Shown here in pieces: positions 35,757-43,847 of a stretch of 54,925 nucleotides of DNA. Numbering within the stretch: the first letter of the stretch is position 1; each line of letters begins with the position of its first letter. The DNA is taken from the IMG/VR virus record IMGVR_UViG_3300031787_010033, positions 1-54,925 of that record, one strand, 5' to 3'. The position numbers and the translations under genes are program-made. Below the pieces are notes generated by a model. It was not told the origin of the DNA. It ran no database searches and saw only the letters and a list, made by a program, of their open reading frames with translations. Source of the stretch: a virus.

Positions 35757-38342
35757 ATGGGTTATAGAAATATCTATTATGATATTAAAACATCAAATGT
35801 CCATCTTTGGACTTGGGATGATGTTGGAGAAAGAACAGAAAGAATTATCCCATTTGAGCCTTTTTTGTATCTTGAATCTGAAAAAGGCAATGATGCAACA
35901 TCAATTTTTAATACGCCTTTAAAGAAAAAATCTTTTAAAACACAATTTGATAGAAATAGATTTGTTAAAGATACACCCATTAATCGATTGTTCTATAATC
36001 TTAATGTCGAACAACAGTTTTTATTAGAATATTTTAAAGACAAAATTGATGATTCAAATTTTGGACAAAACCCACTCAAAATTTTTTATTTGGATATTGA
36101 AACCTATGCGACAGACCATTTTGCTACACCAGAATCGGCAACAGACCCAGTAAACCTTATAACAATATATGATTCTTTAAGCGAAAAATATTATACATGG
36201 GGTACAAAGGATTTTTATACACAAGATGAATCAATAGTATACATCAAATGTAGGAACGAGAAAGATTTGCTTAAATCTTTTGTAAAATTTTGGAAAAGCG
36301 ATCCACCAGACCTTGTTACGGGTTGGAATGTTCATGGTTACGACATTCCCTATATCATGAATCGTCTTAGTAATTTATTCGAAGACGATTATAACAAAAA
36401 TTTATCTCCAGTTAATCATATCTACTATAGAGAGAATGTAGCAGTGAACAAGCTAGGTAGAGCAATCAACAGATGGAGTATATACGGTATAAGCATTTTG
36501 GATTATATGGAGCTTTATGAGACTCTTTGTGGCGGAAAAAGAGAATCAATGTCTTTAAATTATATAGCAGAGTATGAATTGAACGAGTCTAAAATTGCTA
36601 TCGAAACAACATCGTTATCAACACTGGCTGATACGGATTGGTATAAGTTTGTTGAGTATAACATTCAAGATGTTCGTCTTTTAATTAAACTTGAAAAAAA
36701 GTTAAAATATTTAAAGCTTGTTCGAAATCTATCATATAGAGGATTTATTCCTTTAGAGAAATCTATGGGTAAGGTTTCTATGATTACTGGTGCTGTTGCT
36801 TATCAAGCATTAAAGCAAAATTTAATCATACCAACTTTTAATACTAAAAACGAAAAAAAGAATTTTGCGGGTGGTTATGTTTATGAACCCATTCCTGGTC
36901 TTTATGAAGATTTGATAACATATGATGCTAATAGTCTTTATCCAAATACCATCATAACTTTAAATATTTCACCTGAAACTAAAATTGGAAAAATTTTAGA
37001 ATTGGGTGAAAAAGAAATCGAAATACGTTTGACAAACAATAAAGTTGTAAAACTCAGCCATGAAAAATTTAAAACTTTGATAAAAGAGGAAAAACTTTCT
37101 ATTACTAAAGCTAATATTTTATATACTCAAAAGTTTAAAGGAATTATACCAAATCTAATTGATCGACTTTATAATGAAAGAGTATCAGCTAAAAATAAAA
37201 TGTTAGAAGCCAAAAAATTAATTCGAAAGACTAAAGATGAAAAAGAAATTAAAAAATTAGAAGAATCTATCAATGATAATGATACTCTTTCTAATGTGTA
37301 CAAAACATTTTTGAATTCTATTTATGGTATTTTTTCTCAAGAATATTCACCATTGTTTGATATCGATCACGCAAAAAGCATCACCTTAACTGGACAAGCT
37401 GTTGCCAAAATGGGAGCAACAATAGTCCACAATTATATTTTATCACAAGGATTCGATTGCAAAAAAGAAGAAATTTGCGTGTACTCAGATACAGACAGTG
37501 TTTATTTTTGTTTTAAAAAGTATTTTGATTTTAAAAACATAAAATTGGTTAATGAAAAAAATCAGATAACAGAAGAAGCAAAAAAAGAAATTGAAAATAT
37601 TGGTAGCTATTTAAACGATGAAATTAATTTGTGGGCTAATAAAGAGTTAAATTCAACTGATCCCAGATACTTTTTTAAAAGAGAAAAAATTTGCGATGTT
37701 GCTCTCCTTCAAAAGAAAAAATATTATATTTTACATATTCTCGATAAAGAAGGTGTTAAAACAAATGAATTTGAATATAAAGGAATGGAAGTAGCAAAGG
37801 CTATGCATTCTAAAGAAGTGAAAGACTTGATTAAAGAGGTAATTGAAACTGCGATTATGTCCAAGGAGAGAAAAACTGCAACTAGTCTTTTTCAAAAAGG
37901 ATTTGAAAGATTTTGTAAAATGTCTGTTGAGGAAATTGCTTTAAGAAAAAAAGTAAACAATTATAGCAAATATGCTGACATGGCTGATAAAGATGGAAAT
38001 TTTGGTAAAGGTACACCCAACCACGTTAAAAGCTCAATTAACTTTAATGATGCTTTGATAAAACTAGATTTAAACAAAAAATATCCACGAATTAACAGTG
38101 GAGCAAAAATTAAAACTTTTTACTGTTCTAAAAATAAATTTGGATATGAAACAATGGGGTTTCTTAATTCTTATCCAAAAGAATTGATACAATACGTTAA
38201 ACCAGACTACAAACTTATGTTTGAAAAAAACGTTACACCAATAATTTCAAGAATTTTTCAAGTAATTGGATGGCCTACTCCAGCAGTAGGTTGTGAAGAA
38301 GCAACAGACTTGATTGAACTACTTTCTAAATCAAATATATGA
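35757..38342 (+). CDS. 43: Family B DNA polymerase (gp43)
   Basis: 861 residues (T4 gp43 898). The proofreading exonuclease has ExoI YLDIETY (Asp113, Glu115), ExoII VTGWNVHGYDIPYI (Asp196) and ExoIII YNIQDVRLL (Asp305). The polymerase has motif A YDANSLYP (Asp390), motif B K-x3-NSIYG (516-524) and motif C YSDTDS (578-580). It replicates the phage genome with gp45, gp41, gp61 and gp32, all encoded in this window. The clamp-binding hydrophobic tail of T4 gp43 is not obvious; the C-terminus is TDLIELLSKSNI. It overlaps thyX by ATGA. Confidence 0.97.
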   Translation: MGYRNIYYDIKTSNVHLWTWDDVGERTERIIPFEPFLYLESEKGNDATSIFNTPLKKKSFKTQFDRNRFVKDTPINRLFYNLNVEQQFLLEYFKDKIDDSNFGQNPLKIFYLDIETYATDHFATPESATDPVNLITIYDSLSEKYYTWGTKDFYTQDESIVYIKCRNEKDLLKSFVKFWKSDPPDLVTGWNVHGYDIPYIMNRLSNLFEDDYNKNLSPVNHIYYRENVAVNKLGRAINRWSIYGISILDYMELYETLCGGKRESMSLNYIAEYELNESKIAIETTSLSTLADTDWYKFVEYNIQDVRLLIKLEKKLKYLKLVRNLSYRGFIPLEKSMGKVSMITGAVAYQALKQNLIIPTFNTKNEKKNFAGGYVYEPIPGLYEDLITYDANSLYPNTIITLNISPETKIGKILELGEKEIEIRLTNNKVVKLSHEKFKTLIKEEKLSITKANILYTQKFKGIIPNLIDRLYNERVSAKNKMLEAKKLIRKTKDEKEIKKLEESINDNDTLSNVYKTFLNSIYGIFSQEYSPLFDIDHAKSITLTGQAVAKMGATIVHNYILSQGFDCKKEEICVYSDTDSVYFCFKKYFDFKNIKLVNEKNQITEEAKKEIENIGSYLNDEINLWANKELNSTDPRYFFKREKICDVALLQKKKYYILHILDKEGVKTNEFEYKGMEVAKAMHSKEVKDLIKEVIETAIMSKERKTATSLFQKGFERFCKMSVEEIALRKKVNNYSKYADMADKDGNFGKGTPNHVKSSINFNDALIKLDLNKKYPRINSGAKIKTFYCSKNKFGYETMGFLNSYPKELIQYVKPDYKLMFEKNVTPIISRIFQVIGWPTPAVGCEEATDLIELLSKSNI

Positions 38343-38983
38343 ATACAAAACTAATAGCTATAACAAATCCATTAATTACTGGAATTAGTAATCCCGAAGA
38401 ATTAATCACATATTGTGCTAGAGTAAGCAACCCATCTAACCAATTAAACATGGAAAGCGCACCAAAACTTTTGAATTATCTGATTAAACATAAACATTGG
38501 AGTCCATTTGAAATGGTTCATGCTACAATAGAAATTCAAACAACGAGAGCGATTGCTGCTCAAATTTTGAGACATCGTAGTTTTTCTTTTCAAGAATTTA
38601 GTCAACGTTATTCCGCAGCAACTGATTTAGAACATTTCGAATTAAGAAAACAAGGAAAAACAAATCGCCAAGTTGGAGACGAACCTGTTGATATTTCAGA
38701 ATATATAGATCTGTCAGAAGAAATTGATTCGATACAGCACCAAAGTTTAAGTTTGTATAACAAACTTATTAATAGAGGAATAGCTAAAGAATGTGCCAGA
38801 ATGGTATTACCACTTAACACAAAAACCACATTATATATGTCGGGTTCTATTAGATCTTGGATTCATTATATTGATTTAAGAGCTACGCAAGACACACAAA
38901 AAGAACATCGTGAAATCGCATTAGAAATAAAAAACATTTTTAAATCAAAATTTCCAAATGTTTCTGATGCTTTAAATTGGTAA
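38339..38983 (+). CDS. thyX: Flavin-dependent thymidylate synthase ThyX
   Basis: 214 residues, normal family length. The ThyX signature RHRSFSFQEFSQRY spans ~78-91, and SPFEMVHATIEIQTTRAIAAQILRH is the preceding conserved helix. LPLNTKTTLYMSGSIRSWIHYIDLRATQDTQKEHREIA is the C-terminal FAD/dUMP-binding block. It makes dTMP from dUMP with NADPH and methylene-tetrahydrofolate, feeding AT-rich DNA synthesis. It is translated from an ATGA junction with DNA polymerase, which ties precursor supply to replication. Confidence 0.96.
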   Translation: MNTKLIAITNPLITGISNPEELITYCARVSNPSNQLNMESAPKLLNYLIKHKHWSPFEMVHATIEIQTTRAIAAQILRHRSFSFQEFSQRYSAATDLEHFELRKQGKTNRQVGDEPVDISEYIDLSEEIDSIQHQSLSLYNKLINRGIAKECARMVLPLNTKTTLYMSGSIRSWIHYIDLRATQDTQKEHREIALEIKNIFKSKFPNVSDALNW

Positions 38984-38989
38984 AAATAC

Positions 38990-39017
38990 TTGATTATTTT
39001 TCAAACAATGCTATATT
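38990..39017 (+). promoter_or_regulatory. Sigma70-like promoter upstream of uvsX unit, leaderless
   Basis: TTGATT, exactly 16 bp, TATATT, then 7 bases to the ATG at 39025. It lies in the gap after thyX. Confidence 0.65.
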
Positions 39018-39024
39018 ATTATAT

Positions 39025-39423
39025 ATGAATAACGAAAACAACCAATTGACAATTATTTTAGATACTCTCGGAAGAACTGTGTTAGGACAACACAACAAAG
39101 AAAAAAGTACCAGTGATATTACAGCGATTACAAATCCAGTAATCTTACATGTTGTAGACGCAGGTGGTGGAAAAATGTCAATTCAATTATTGCCAATCTT
39201 TTTTAGAGAATTTCTTGCCGATAAAACGGGAGATGTTACGTTCTTCTATAAAAATAGCGTTATTACGTCTAACGACATTGACGCAATCGATTTCAGACTA
39301 CAAGCACAATACAGTCAAATGTTTAACAAACAAAATCAGTTTGTTACGCCACAAGCTCAAGCTGCCCCACAACAAGCAGCACCAGCACAACCTCATAGCG
39401 TAGTGAACCTTTTTGACGAATAA
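39025..39423 (+). CDS. Conserved hypothetical protein preceding uvsX
   Basis: 132 residues from the ATG at 39025, chosen for its promoter spacing (a longer TTG frame overlaps thyX). The N-terminal half is beta-rich (LTIILDTLGRTVLGQ, NPVILHVVDAGGGKMSIQLLPIFFREFL, VTFFYKNSVITSNDIDAIDFRL). A Gln/Ala/Pro linker follows and a short acidic-hydrophobic end, VVNLFDE. Small proteins of this LGRTVLG-x-NPV-x-HV type precede uvsX in other T4-like phages; the function is not known to me. The NLFDE tail might dock onto a partner such as the clamp. Confidence 0.6.
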   Translation: MNNENNQLTIILDTLGRTVLGQHNKEKSTSDITAITNPVILHVVDAGGGKMSIQLLPIFFREFLADKTGDVTFFYKNSVITSNDIDAIDFRLQAQYSQMFNKQNQFVTPQAQAAPQQAAPAQPHSVVNLFDE

Positions 39424-39425
39424 TT

Positions 39426-40523
39426 ATGCCTAAAAGAAAAGTTGAAAACGAAGCTGATTTTGGTTCAGCAGATATTAATGATGCATTCAAAATATTGGAT
39501 GAATTAAATCCAGATGCTGCTTTTTTAGACGAAAACAGTCTATCAACAGTAACCGATTGGATTGATACTGGTTGTATGGCACTTAATGCCATTATATCTG
39601 GATCTTTATACGGCGGAATTCCTGTTGGTAGAATAACGGGATTTGCAGGACCACAAGCATGTGGTAAAACATTAATGGTCAACAAAATAATGGCAAATGC
39701 CCAAAAAAAGGGTATGCACGTTGTTTATTTTGATACTGAAAATGCTCTAGATAAAGATACAGCCGAAAATTTGGGATGCGATTCATCTAAAATTAAACAT
39801 TGTCCAATCGAAATTATCGAAGATTGCAGAAATCAAATGGTAAAATTTTTAAAAACTGTTGTCGAAAAAGGACTTCAAGGAAAAGTAATCATCGCAATCG
39901 ATTCTTTAGGTAATTTAATTTCTACAAGAGAAGCTAAAGTTATTGAAGATGGAAAAGATTCAGCAGACATGGGAGCAAGAGCCGTTTCTTTAAAAAGTAT
40001 GCTCAGAGCAATTACACATGCTGCTGCAAAGGCAAATACGCCAATTGTTTTTACAAATCACACGTATGATAATCCTGGTGCTCTGTATCCAACTTTGGTA
40101 AAAAGTCAATCGGGAGGATCAGGACCGTTATACATGTCTTCGGTTTTAGTTCAAATGGCAACAAAACAAGAAAGAGTTAGTAGATCTGATAACAAAAATG
40201 CAACAGACGATACAACTCCGCTTTCTAAAGATATTAATGGTTTAACAATGAGGGCACTGACTACTAAAAATAGATTCGTTCCCCCATTTTTAGAATGTGA
40301 AATGTATTTGAATTTCAAATCTGGTATATCCAAATATTCTGGACTATTGGAAATGGCAGAGGGTTATGGAATCCTAACTAAACAAGGACACCGACATGTT
40401 TTAGGTGATGATATTTTAGGATTTTATAAAGATTGGAAAGATAATGATGAAGTTTGGGCAAAAATTCTACCAAAACTAGAAGAAAAGCTTAAAACCGAAC
40501 TAAAATTTAATAAAGAAAGCTGA
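39426..40523 (+). CDS. uvsX: UvsX RecA-like recombinase
   Basis: 365 residues (T4 UvsX 391). GGIPVGRITGFAGPQACGKTLMVNKIM holds the Walker A (75-82). HVVYFDTENALDKD is the Walker-B-adjacent RecA motif with catalytic Glu. VIIAIDSLGNLIS (Walker B), IVFTNHTYDN and QSGGSGPLYMSSVLVQM (L2/strand-exchange region) follow. It forms filaments on single-stranded DNA for recombination-dependent replication and repair, with the UvsY-like protein and gp32. It starts three bases after the upstream stop, without a clear Shine-Dalgarno sequence. Confidence 0.94.
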   Translation: MPKRKVENEADFGSADINDAFKILDELNPDAAFLDENSLSTVTDWIDTGCMALNAIISGSLYGGIPVGRITGFAGPQACGKTLMVNKIMANAQKKGMHVVYFDTENALDKDTAENLGCDSSKIKHCPIEIIEDCRNQMVKFLKTVVEKGLQGKVIIAIDSLGNLISTREAKVIEDGKDSADMGARAVSLKSMLRAITHAAAKANTPIVFTNHTYDNPGALYPTLVKSQSGGSGPLYMSSVLVQMATKQERVSRSDNKNATDDTTPLSKDINGLTMRALTTKNRFVPPFLECEMYLNFKSGISKYSGLLEMAEGYGILTKQGHRHVLGDDILGFYKDWKDNDEVWAKILPKLEEKLKTELKFNKES

Positions 40524-40529
40524 TTAATA

Positions 40530-40557
40530 TTGCTTTTTATCTAAAAAGCATTATAAT
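40530..40557 (+). promoter_or_regulatory. Sigma70-like promoter of gene 41, leaderless
   Basis: TTGCTT, exactly 16 bp, perfect TATAAT, then 3 bases to a first ATG (40561) and 6 to a second (40564). The second ATG matches the usual gap. Confidence 0.55.
40531..40550. repeat. Perfect inverted repeat between uvsX and gene 41
   Basis: TGCTTTTTA and TAAAAAGCA separated by TC form a 9-bp palindrome (8-bp stem, 4-base loop), followed by TTATAATTTT. It overlaps the -35 and spacer of the gene 41 promoter. It may be an intrinsic terminator for uvsX or an operator. Confidence 0.55.
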
Positions 40558-40560
40558 TTT

Positions 40561-41970
40561 ATGATGGTGAATAAAGGCTTGGTTCTTGATCATGATCAGT
40601 TTGAAAAGATTTTTATCTACAATGCTATTTTAGATCAAAATTTTCTAGAAACTGTTTTAGAGCATTCTGAAGTATCTTTTTTTAAAGATAAAAATATCAA
40701 AACCGTTTTTTCTGTTTTGAAAGAGTTTTATCTAGAACATAAAACTGTTCCAAATATCACAGAACTAAAAGCTCATCTAGTTACCCAAGAACAAAAAGAT
40801 GCTTTAAAAGAGTTGGTTCTTTCGTTTAATTCTATTGATAAGAACTACAATAAAAATGTTTTAATTAAAAATACTGAAAAGTTTTTAAAAGAAAAGGCCG
40901 TGTTGAATACGGTTGTTGAGACACACCTTGATGTTCAATCTGGAGAAATTGACAGTAGTAAAATTTTAAAAAAGTTTGAATCAGCGTGTGGTATATCATT
41001 AATGGATGATATTGGATTTGATTATTTGGAAAAAATTGACTCACATTGCGAAGATCTTCAAAAAGTTTTTAAAACACTATCTACAGGTTGGAAATGGCTT
41101 GATATTCATTTGGGTGGCGGTTTTATGGCAGAAGGTAGATCTTTGTATGTGTTCTATGGAATTACTAATGTCGGAAAATCTATATTTCTTGGAAACATTG
41201 CAACTAATATTTTAAATCAAGACAAGACAGTTGTATTAATTTCTTTAGAAATGCCAGAACAAGTTTATGCAAAAAGAATTTCTGCTCAACTTTCAAAAAT
41301 TCCTTGTGATGATTTAAAATTACAAATTAGTCCATTAAGAAACTTTTTACATGAATATAAAGTTAAGAATAAAAATTCAAAATTAATCATTAAAGAATTT
41401 CCACCCAAATCAGTTACAGTTTTAAATTTAAAAGCATACATAAACAAACTAGTTAAAAATAACATCAAACCCGATGTTATCATCATTGACTATATTAACC
41501 TTGTAGCACCAGCAATTAACAATTTAAGCTCATATGAAGGAATTAAACAAGTAACAGAGGGCATACGTGCATTATCTTATGATTTTGAGTGTCCTGTTAT
41601 TTCTGCCACACAAGCAAATAGAGCAGCAGTTTCTACACCCAAACCAGAATTAGACAAAACAAGCGAGTCTATGGGTCTTTCTCACACCGTGGACGCTCAA
41701 ATTTCCATTTGGACGGAAGAAGGAGATTCTGACTTGGGTATCATACATATGGGAGTTGAAAAAAATAGATTTGGCCCACGCCAAGTTTATACTCACTTAG
41801 AAATTGATTATCCAACTCTTTCATTGAAAGAACCAAAAGAGTTTTCCGAAGAATATTCTGTAAAAGGAAAAATGCCAAAACTTACCGATGATATCGAGTC
41901 TAGTTTAAATTCTAATATTGTTGACACTCTAAATTTTGTAGAAAATTTAAGTGAAAGTGATGAAAAATAA
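40561..41970 (+). CDS. 41: Replicative DnaB-type helicase (gp41)
   Basis: 469 residues (T4 gp41 475); the ATG at 40564 is an equally good start by promoter spacing. The N-terminal ~150 residues are helical (DnaB-N-like). The RecA fold begins LSTGWKWLDIHLGGGF with Walker A YGITNVGKS near 199-207, and LISLEMPEQVYAKRISAQL follows. DVIIIDYINLV is Walker B, and CPVISATQANRAA then DTVDAQ-like SHTVDAQISIW are the downstream DnaB motifs. It unwinds DNA 5'-3' at the fork with gp61, loaded by the gp59-like protein. It has its own promoter. Confidence 0.93.
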   Translation: MMVNKGLVLDHDQFEKIFIYNAILDQNFLETVLEHSEVSFFKDKNIKTVFSVLKEFYLEHKTVPNITELKAHLVTQEQKDALKELVLSFNSIDKNYNKNVLIKNTEKFLKEKAVLNTVVETHLDVQSGEIDSSKILKKFESACGISLMDDIGFDYLEKIDSHCEDLQKVFKTLSTGWKWLDIHLGGGFMAEGRSLYVFYGITNVGKSIFLGNIATNILNQDKTVVLISLEMPEQVYAKRISAQLSKIPCDDLKLQISPLRNFLHEYKVKNKNSKLIIKEFPPKSVTVLNLKAYINKLVKNNIKPDVIIIDYINLVAPAINNLSSYEGIKQVTEGIRALSYDFECPVISATQANRAAVSTPKPELDKTSESMGLSHTVDAQISIWTEEGDSDLGIIHMGVEKNRFGPRQVYTHLEIDYPTLSLKEPKEFSEEYSVKGKMPKLTDDIESSLNSNIVDTLNFVENLSESDEK

Positions 41971-41979
41971 TCAATAGTG

Positions 41980-41987
41980 CATAAATA
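41980..41987 (+). promoter_or_regulatory. Late-type promoter octamer (CATAAATA)
   Basis: CATAAATA ends 5 bases before the ATG of the DHH phosphoesterase gene. It is the only clear late-type box on the forward strand, and sits ahead of the gp33-position, 59 and 32 genes. Confidence 0.5.
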
Positions 41988-41992
41988 TCCTT

Positions 41993-42880
41993 ATGCAAAA
42001 CAAAGTGTATCAAGTCTTTACTCATAAAGATCTCGATGGCGCAATTAGTTTATTAACCTTTTTATGGTCGCATCCTAACGATACAATCACATATCAAGAA
42101 ATATCTAATTTAGATATAAACCCAGTTAAAGATTTTATCAATAAAACTATCAATCCACCAAAAACAATTTTATTAAATTTATATTTAAGAGAAGATTTTA
42201 TTCCCAACATGGATCAAGAAAATGTTGTTATTATAGACCACCACATTGATTCAAAAAAATACGTAGATCAATTTAAAAAATCAAAAATTGTTTATTCAGA
42301 TTATGATTCTGGTTCTATGTTTATTAGAAAACTTTTTCAAAAAAATGTAGAATTGAGCAATGACCAAAAAAAATTAATACTGTTGGCTAATGATTATGAA
42401 TCTGGTAATTTTAATTTTAACGAATCTTATGATTTAAACATTATTTTTTGGACTCAATTTAAAAATGATTTCTCAAGGTTTATTAATACGTACAAAAACG
42501 GATTTAAACCATTTACAGATTCTCAAAAAGAATTAATTCAAAGTGTAAAAAAAGAAGCTGAAAAAAAATTATCAGAGACAAAATGTTATGTTGGTCAAAT
42601 TTTGATAGAAGGACAACCTAAAAAAGTGTTAGCAGCTATGACGAATAAATTCAACAGTATTGTTGTTGATAGTTTAATCAAAAAACACAAACCCGAATTA
42701 TTATTTTATATTAATACCCAAACAGAAAATGTTAGTATTCGTCAACCAAAACAAAAAGAAATGATTAATCTTTTAAAATTTGCACAAAAATATTGCGATG
42801 GTAACGGGACAACATTATCCGCAGGTGGCAAAATTACTCCATTATTTATGGAGTTGACAAAAAAATTAAATCCGCTATGA
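41993..42880 (+). CDS. DHH/DHHA1-family phosphoesterase
   Basis: 295 residues. FTHKDLDGAISLL gives the first metal motif (D-x-DG), VVIIDHHID the DHH motif, and ANDYESG a further acidic motif near 130. The C-terminal DHHA1 part ends CDGNGTTLSAGGKITPL, the glycine-rich substrate loop. Family members include RecJ, nanoRNases and cyclic-dinucleotide phosphodiesterases. The length (295) fits the small NrnA/cyclic-dinucleotide group more than full RecJ. In a phage replication operon it might recycle short oligonucleotides or degrade host cyclic-dinucleotide signals. It overlaps the next gene by ATGA. Confidence 0.82.
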   Translation: MQNKVYQVFTHKDLDGAISLLTFLWSHPNDTITYQEISNLDINPVKDFINKTINPPKTILLNLYLREDFIPNMDQENVVIIDHHIDSKKYVDQFKKSKIVYSDYDSGSMFIRKLFQKNVELSNDQKKLILLANDYESGNFNFNESYDLNIIFWTQFKNDFSRFINTYKNGFKPFTDSQKELIQSVKKEAEKKLSETKCYVGQILIEGQPKKVLAAMTNKFNSIVVDSLIKKHKPELLFYINTQTENVSIRQPKQKEMINLLKFAQKYCDGNGTTLSAGGKITPLFMELTKKLNPL

Positions 42881-43173
42881 TTATAACATCAACACAACAA
42901 CTAGAAGAAGTATCAAACCCATCCAATGCTTTAGATGTCGAAGAATTTGAACAAATTACAATGAAATTCGGAGCATTTGTTTGTATTTGTAAAAACAAAA
43001 AAATGAATTATTTAAATTTTTTAAAATTTTTGGTAGATGATAAAAAAACGCAAAAAATTTATTTTGCTTTATTGGGAGAATCAAACCTCCAATCAATTAT
43101 TAGAACCTATTTAAGTTCAACACCAAACGTTTATAAAAAAATGTTTAGGTCAAAATTTAATAAAAAAAGATGA
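42877..43173 (+). CDS. Unknown 98-residue protein in gp33 position
   Basis: 98 residues: acidic N-terminal part (QLEEVSNPSNALDVEEFEQI), then FGAFVCICKNKKMNYLNFLKFLVDD and a basic tail (VYKKMFRSKFNKKR). It overlaps the gp59-like gene, which precedes 32. In T4 the order is 33-59-32, and gp33 (112 residues) is the late-transcription coactivator, so position and size suggest gp33. Against this, the C-terminal clamp-binding hydrophobic motif of gp33 is not visible and sequence similarity is not recognisable. Function open. Confidence 0.5.
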   Translation: MIITSTQQLEEVSNPSNALDVEEFEQITMKFGAFVCICKNKKMNYLNFLKFLVDDKKTQKIYFALLGESNLQSIIRTYLSSTPNVYKKMFRSKFNKKR

Positions 43174-43820
43174 CTCTTAACGATTCACAAAAACAAATTT
43201 ACAATTTTTATATCAAACACTTAAGAAAGGGACAACCTTATCAATTAAGAAAAAATTTTTCTGACATTGATCCCAATACGGTTGCGTTTCTTCATAAAAT
43301 TGAAACTTTCTTAAAAAGATACAATCATATTAATTGGAATGATTATTTTTTGGCATTCAATGAACTTCATCCCAATGAAAAATATCCCACTTTAAATTAT
43401 TTTACAACAAGAAGTGCTTTAAAAACCTATGCGCTTTTTCAAAAACAAAAAGAAGACAGAGATCCTGAAAAACAATTAGATGAAATAAAAAACAGTTTAA
43501 GGTTTGTTGGAATGTTTTGTTTAGAACATAAAATTTTTATTGAAGATTATATCTATCATAAAACTGGCTACATGTATTCTTGGTTGAATCACTATAGAGA
43601 ACATCGAATCAATCCTTATAGCCTTATGGAGCTTGGAGACTTTATTAGAGTTTTAGATAAAATTCCAAAAGATGAAATATATCTTTTTGCCAATAATCTT
43701 TACGAAAATTTGGTAGCTTTTAAAACAAGATATCAACAATCCCCTAAAACACAACAATTAACAAAAACAGCAACCGCTAAAGTCAAAAATTTTGTCAAAA
43801 ATAGTTTGACACTTAAATAA
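43170..43820 (+). CDS. 59: gp59-like helicase loader
   Basis: 216 residues (T4 gp59 217). All-helical. The C-terminal domain GYMYSWLNHYREHRINPYSLMELGDFIRVLDKIPKDE...NLVAFKTRY parallels T4 SSYIFKLLQSNIISFETFILLDSFLNIIDKHD...IKLKAYRKIL. The N-terminal HMG-like part is basic and aromatic. gp59 loads gp41 onto gp32-coated forked DNA. The gene directly precedes 32, as in T4. The call rests on length, helical pattern and synteny. Confidence 0.65.
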   Translation: MTLNDSQKQIYNFYIKHLRKGQPYQLRKNFSDIDPNTVAFLHKIETFLKRYNHINWNDYFLAFNELHPNEKYPTLNYFTTRSALKTYALFQKQKEDRDPEKQLDEIKNSLRFVGMFCLEHKIFIEDYIYHKTGYMYSWLNHYREHRINPYSLMELGDFIRVLDKIPKDEIYLFANNLYENLVAFKTRYQQSPKTQQLTKTATAKVKNFVKNSLTLK

Positions 43821-43833
43821 AACATGCTAAGAT
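43806..43833 (+). promoter_or_regulatory. Strong sigma70-like promoter of gene 32
   Basis: Perfect TTGACA, exactly 16 bp, TAAGAT, 14 bases before the ATG at 43848. It overlaps the end of the gp59-like gene. No Shine-Dalgarno sequence is seen in the short leader (ataaaagatataaatt). Confidence 0.75.
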
Positions 43834-43847
43834 AAAAGATATAAATT

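Noticed and set aside
43840-43847. TATAAATT directly before the gene 32 ATG as a late promoter
   Set aside because: It abuts the ATG, so initiation would fall inside the gene; the TTGACA/TAAGAT pair just upstream is a better explanation.
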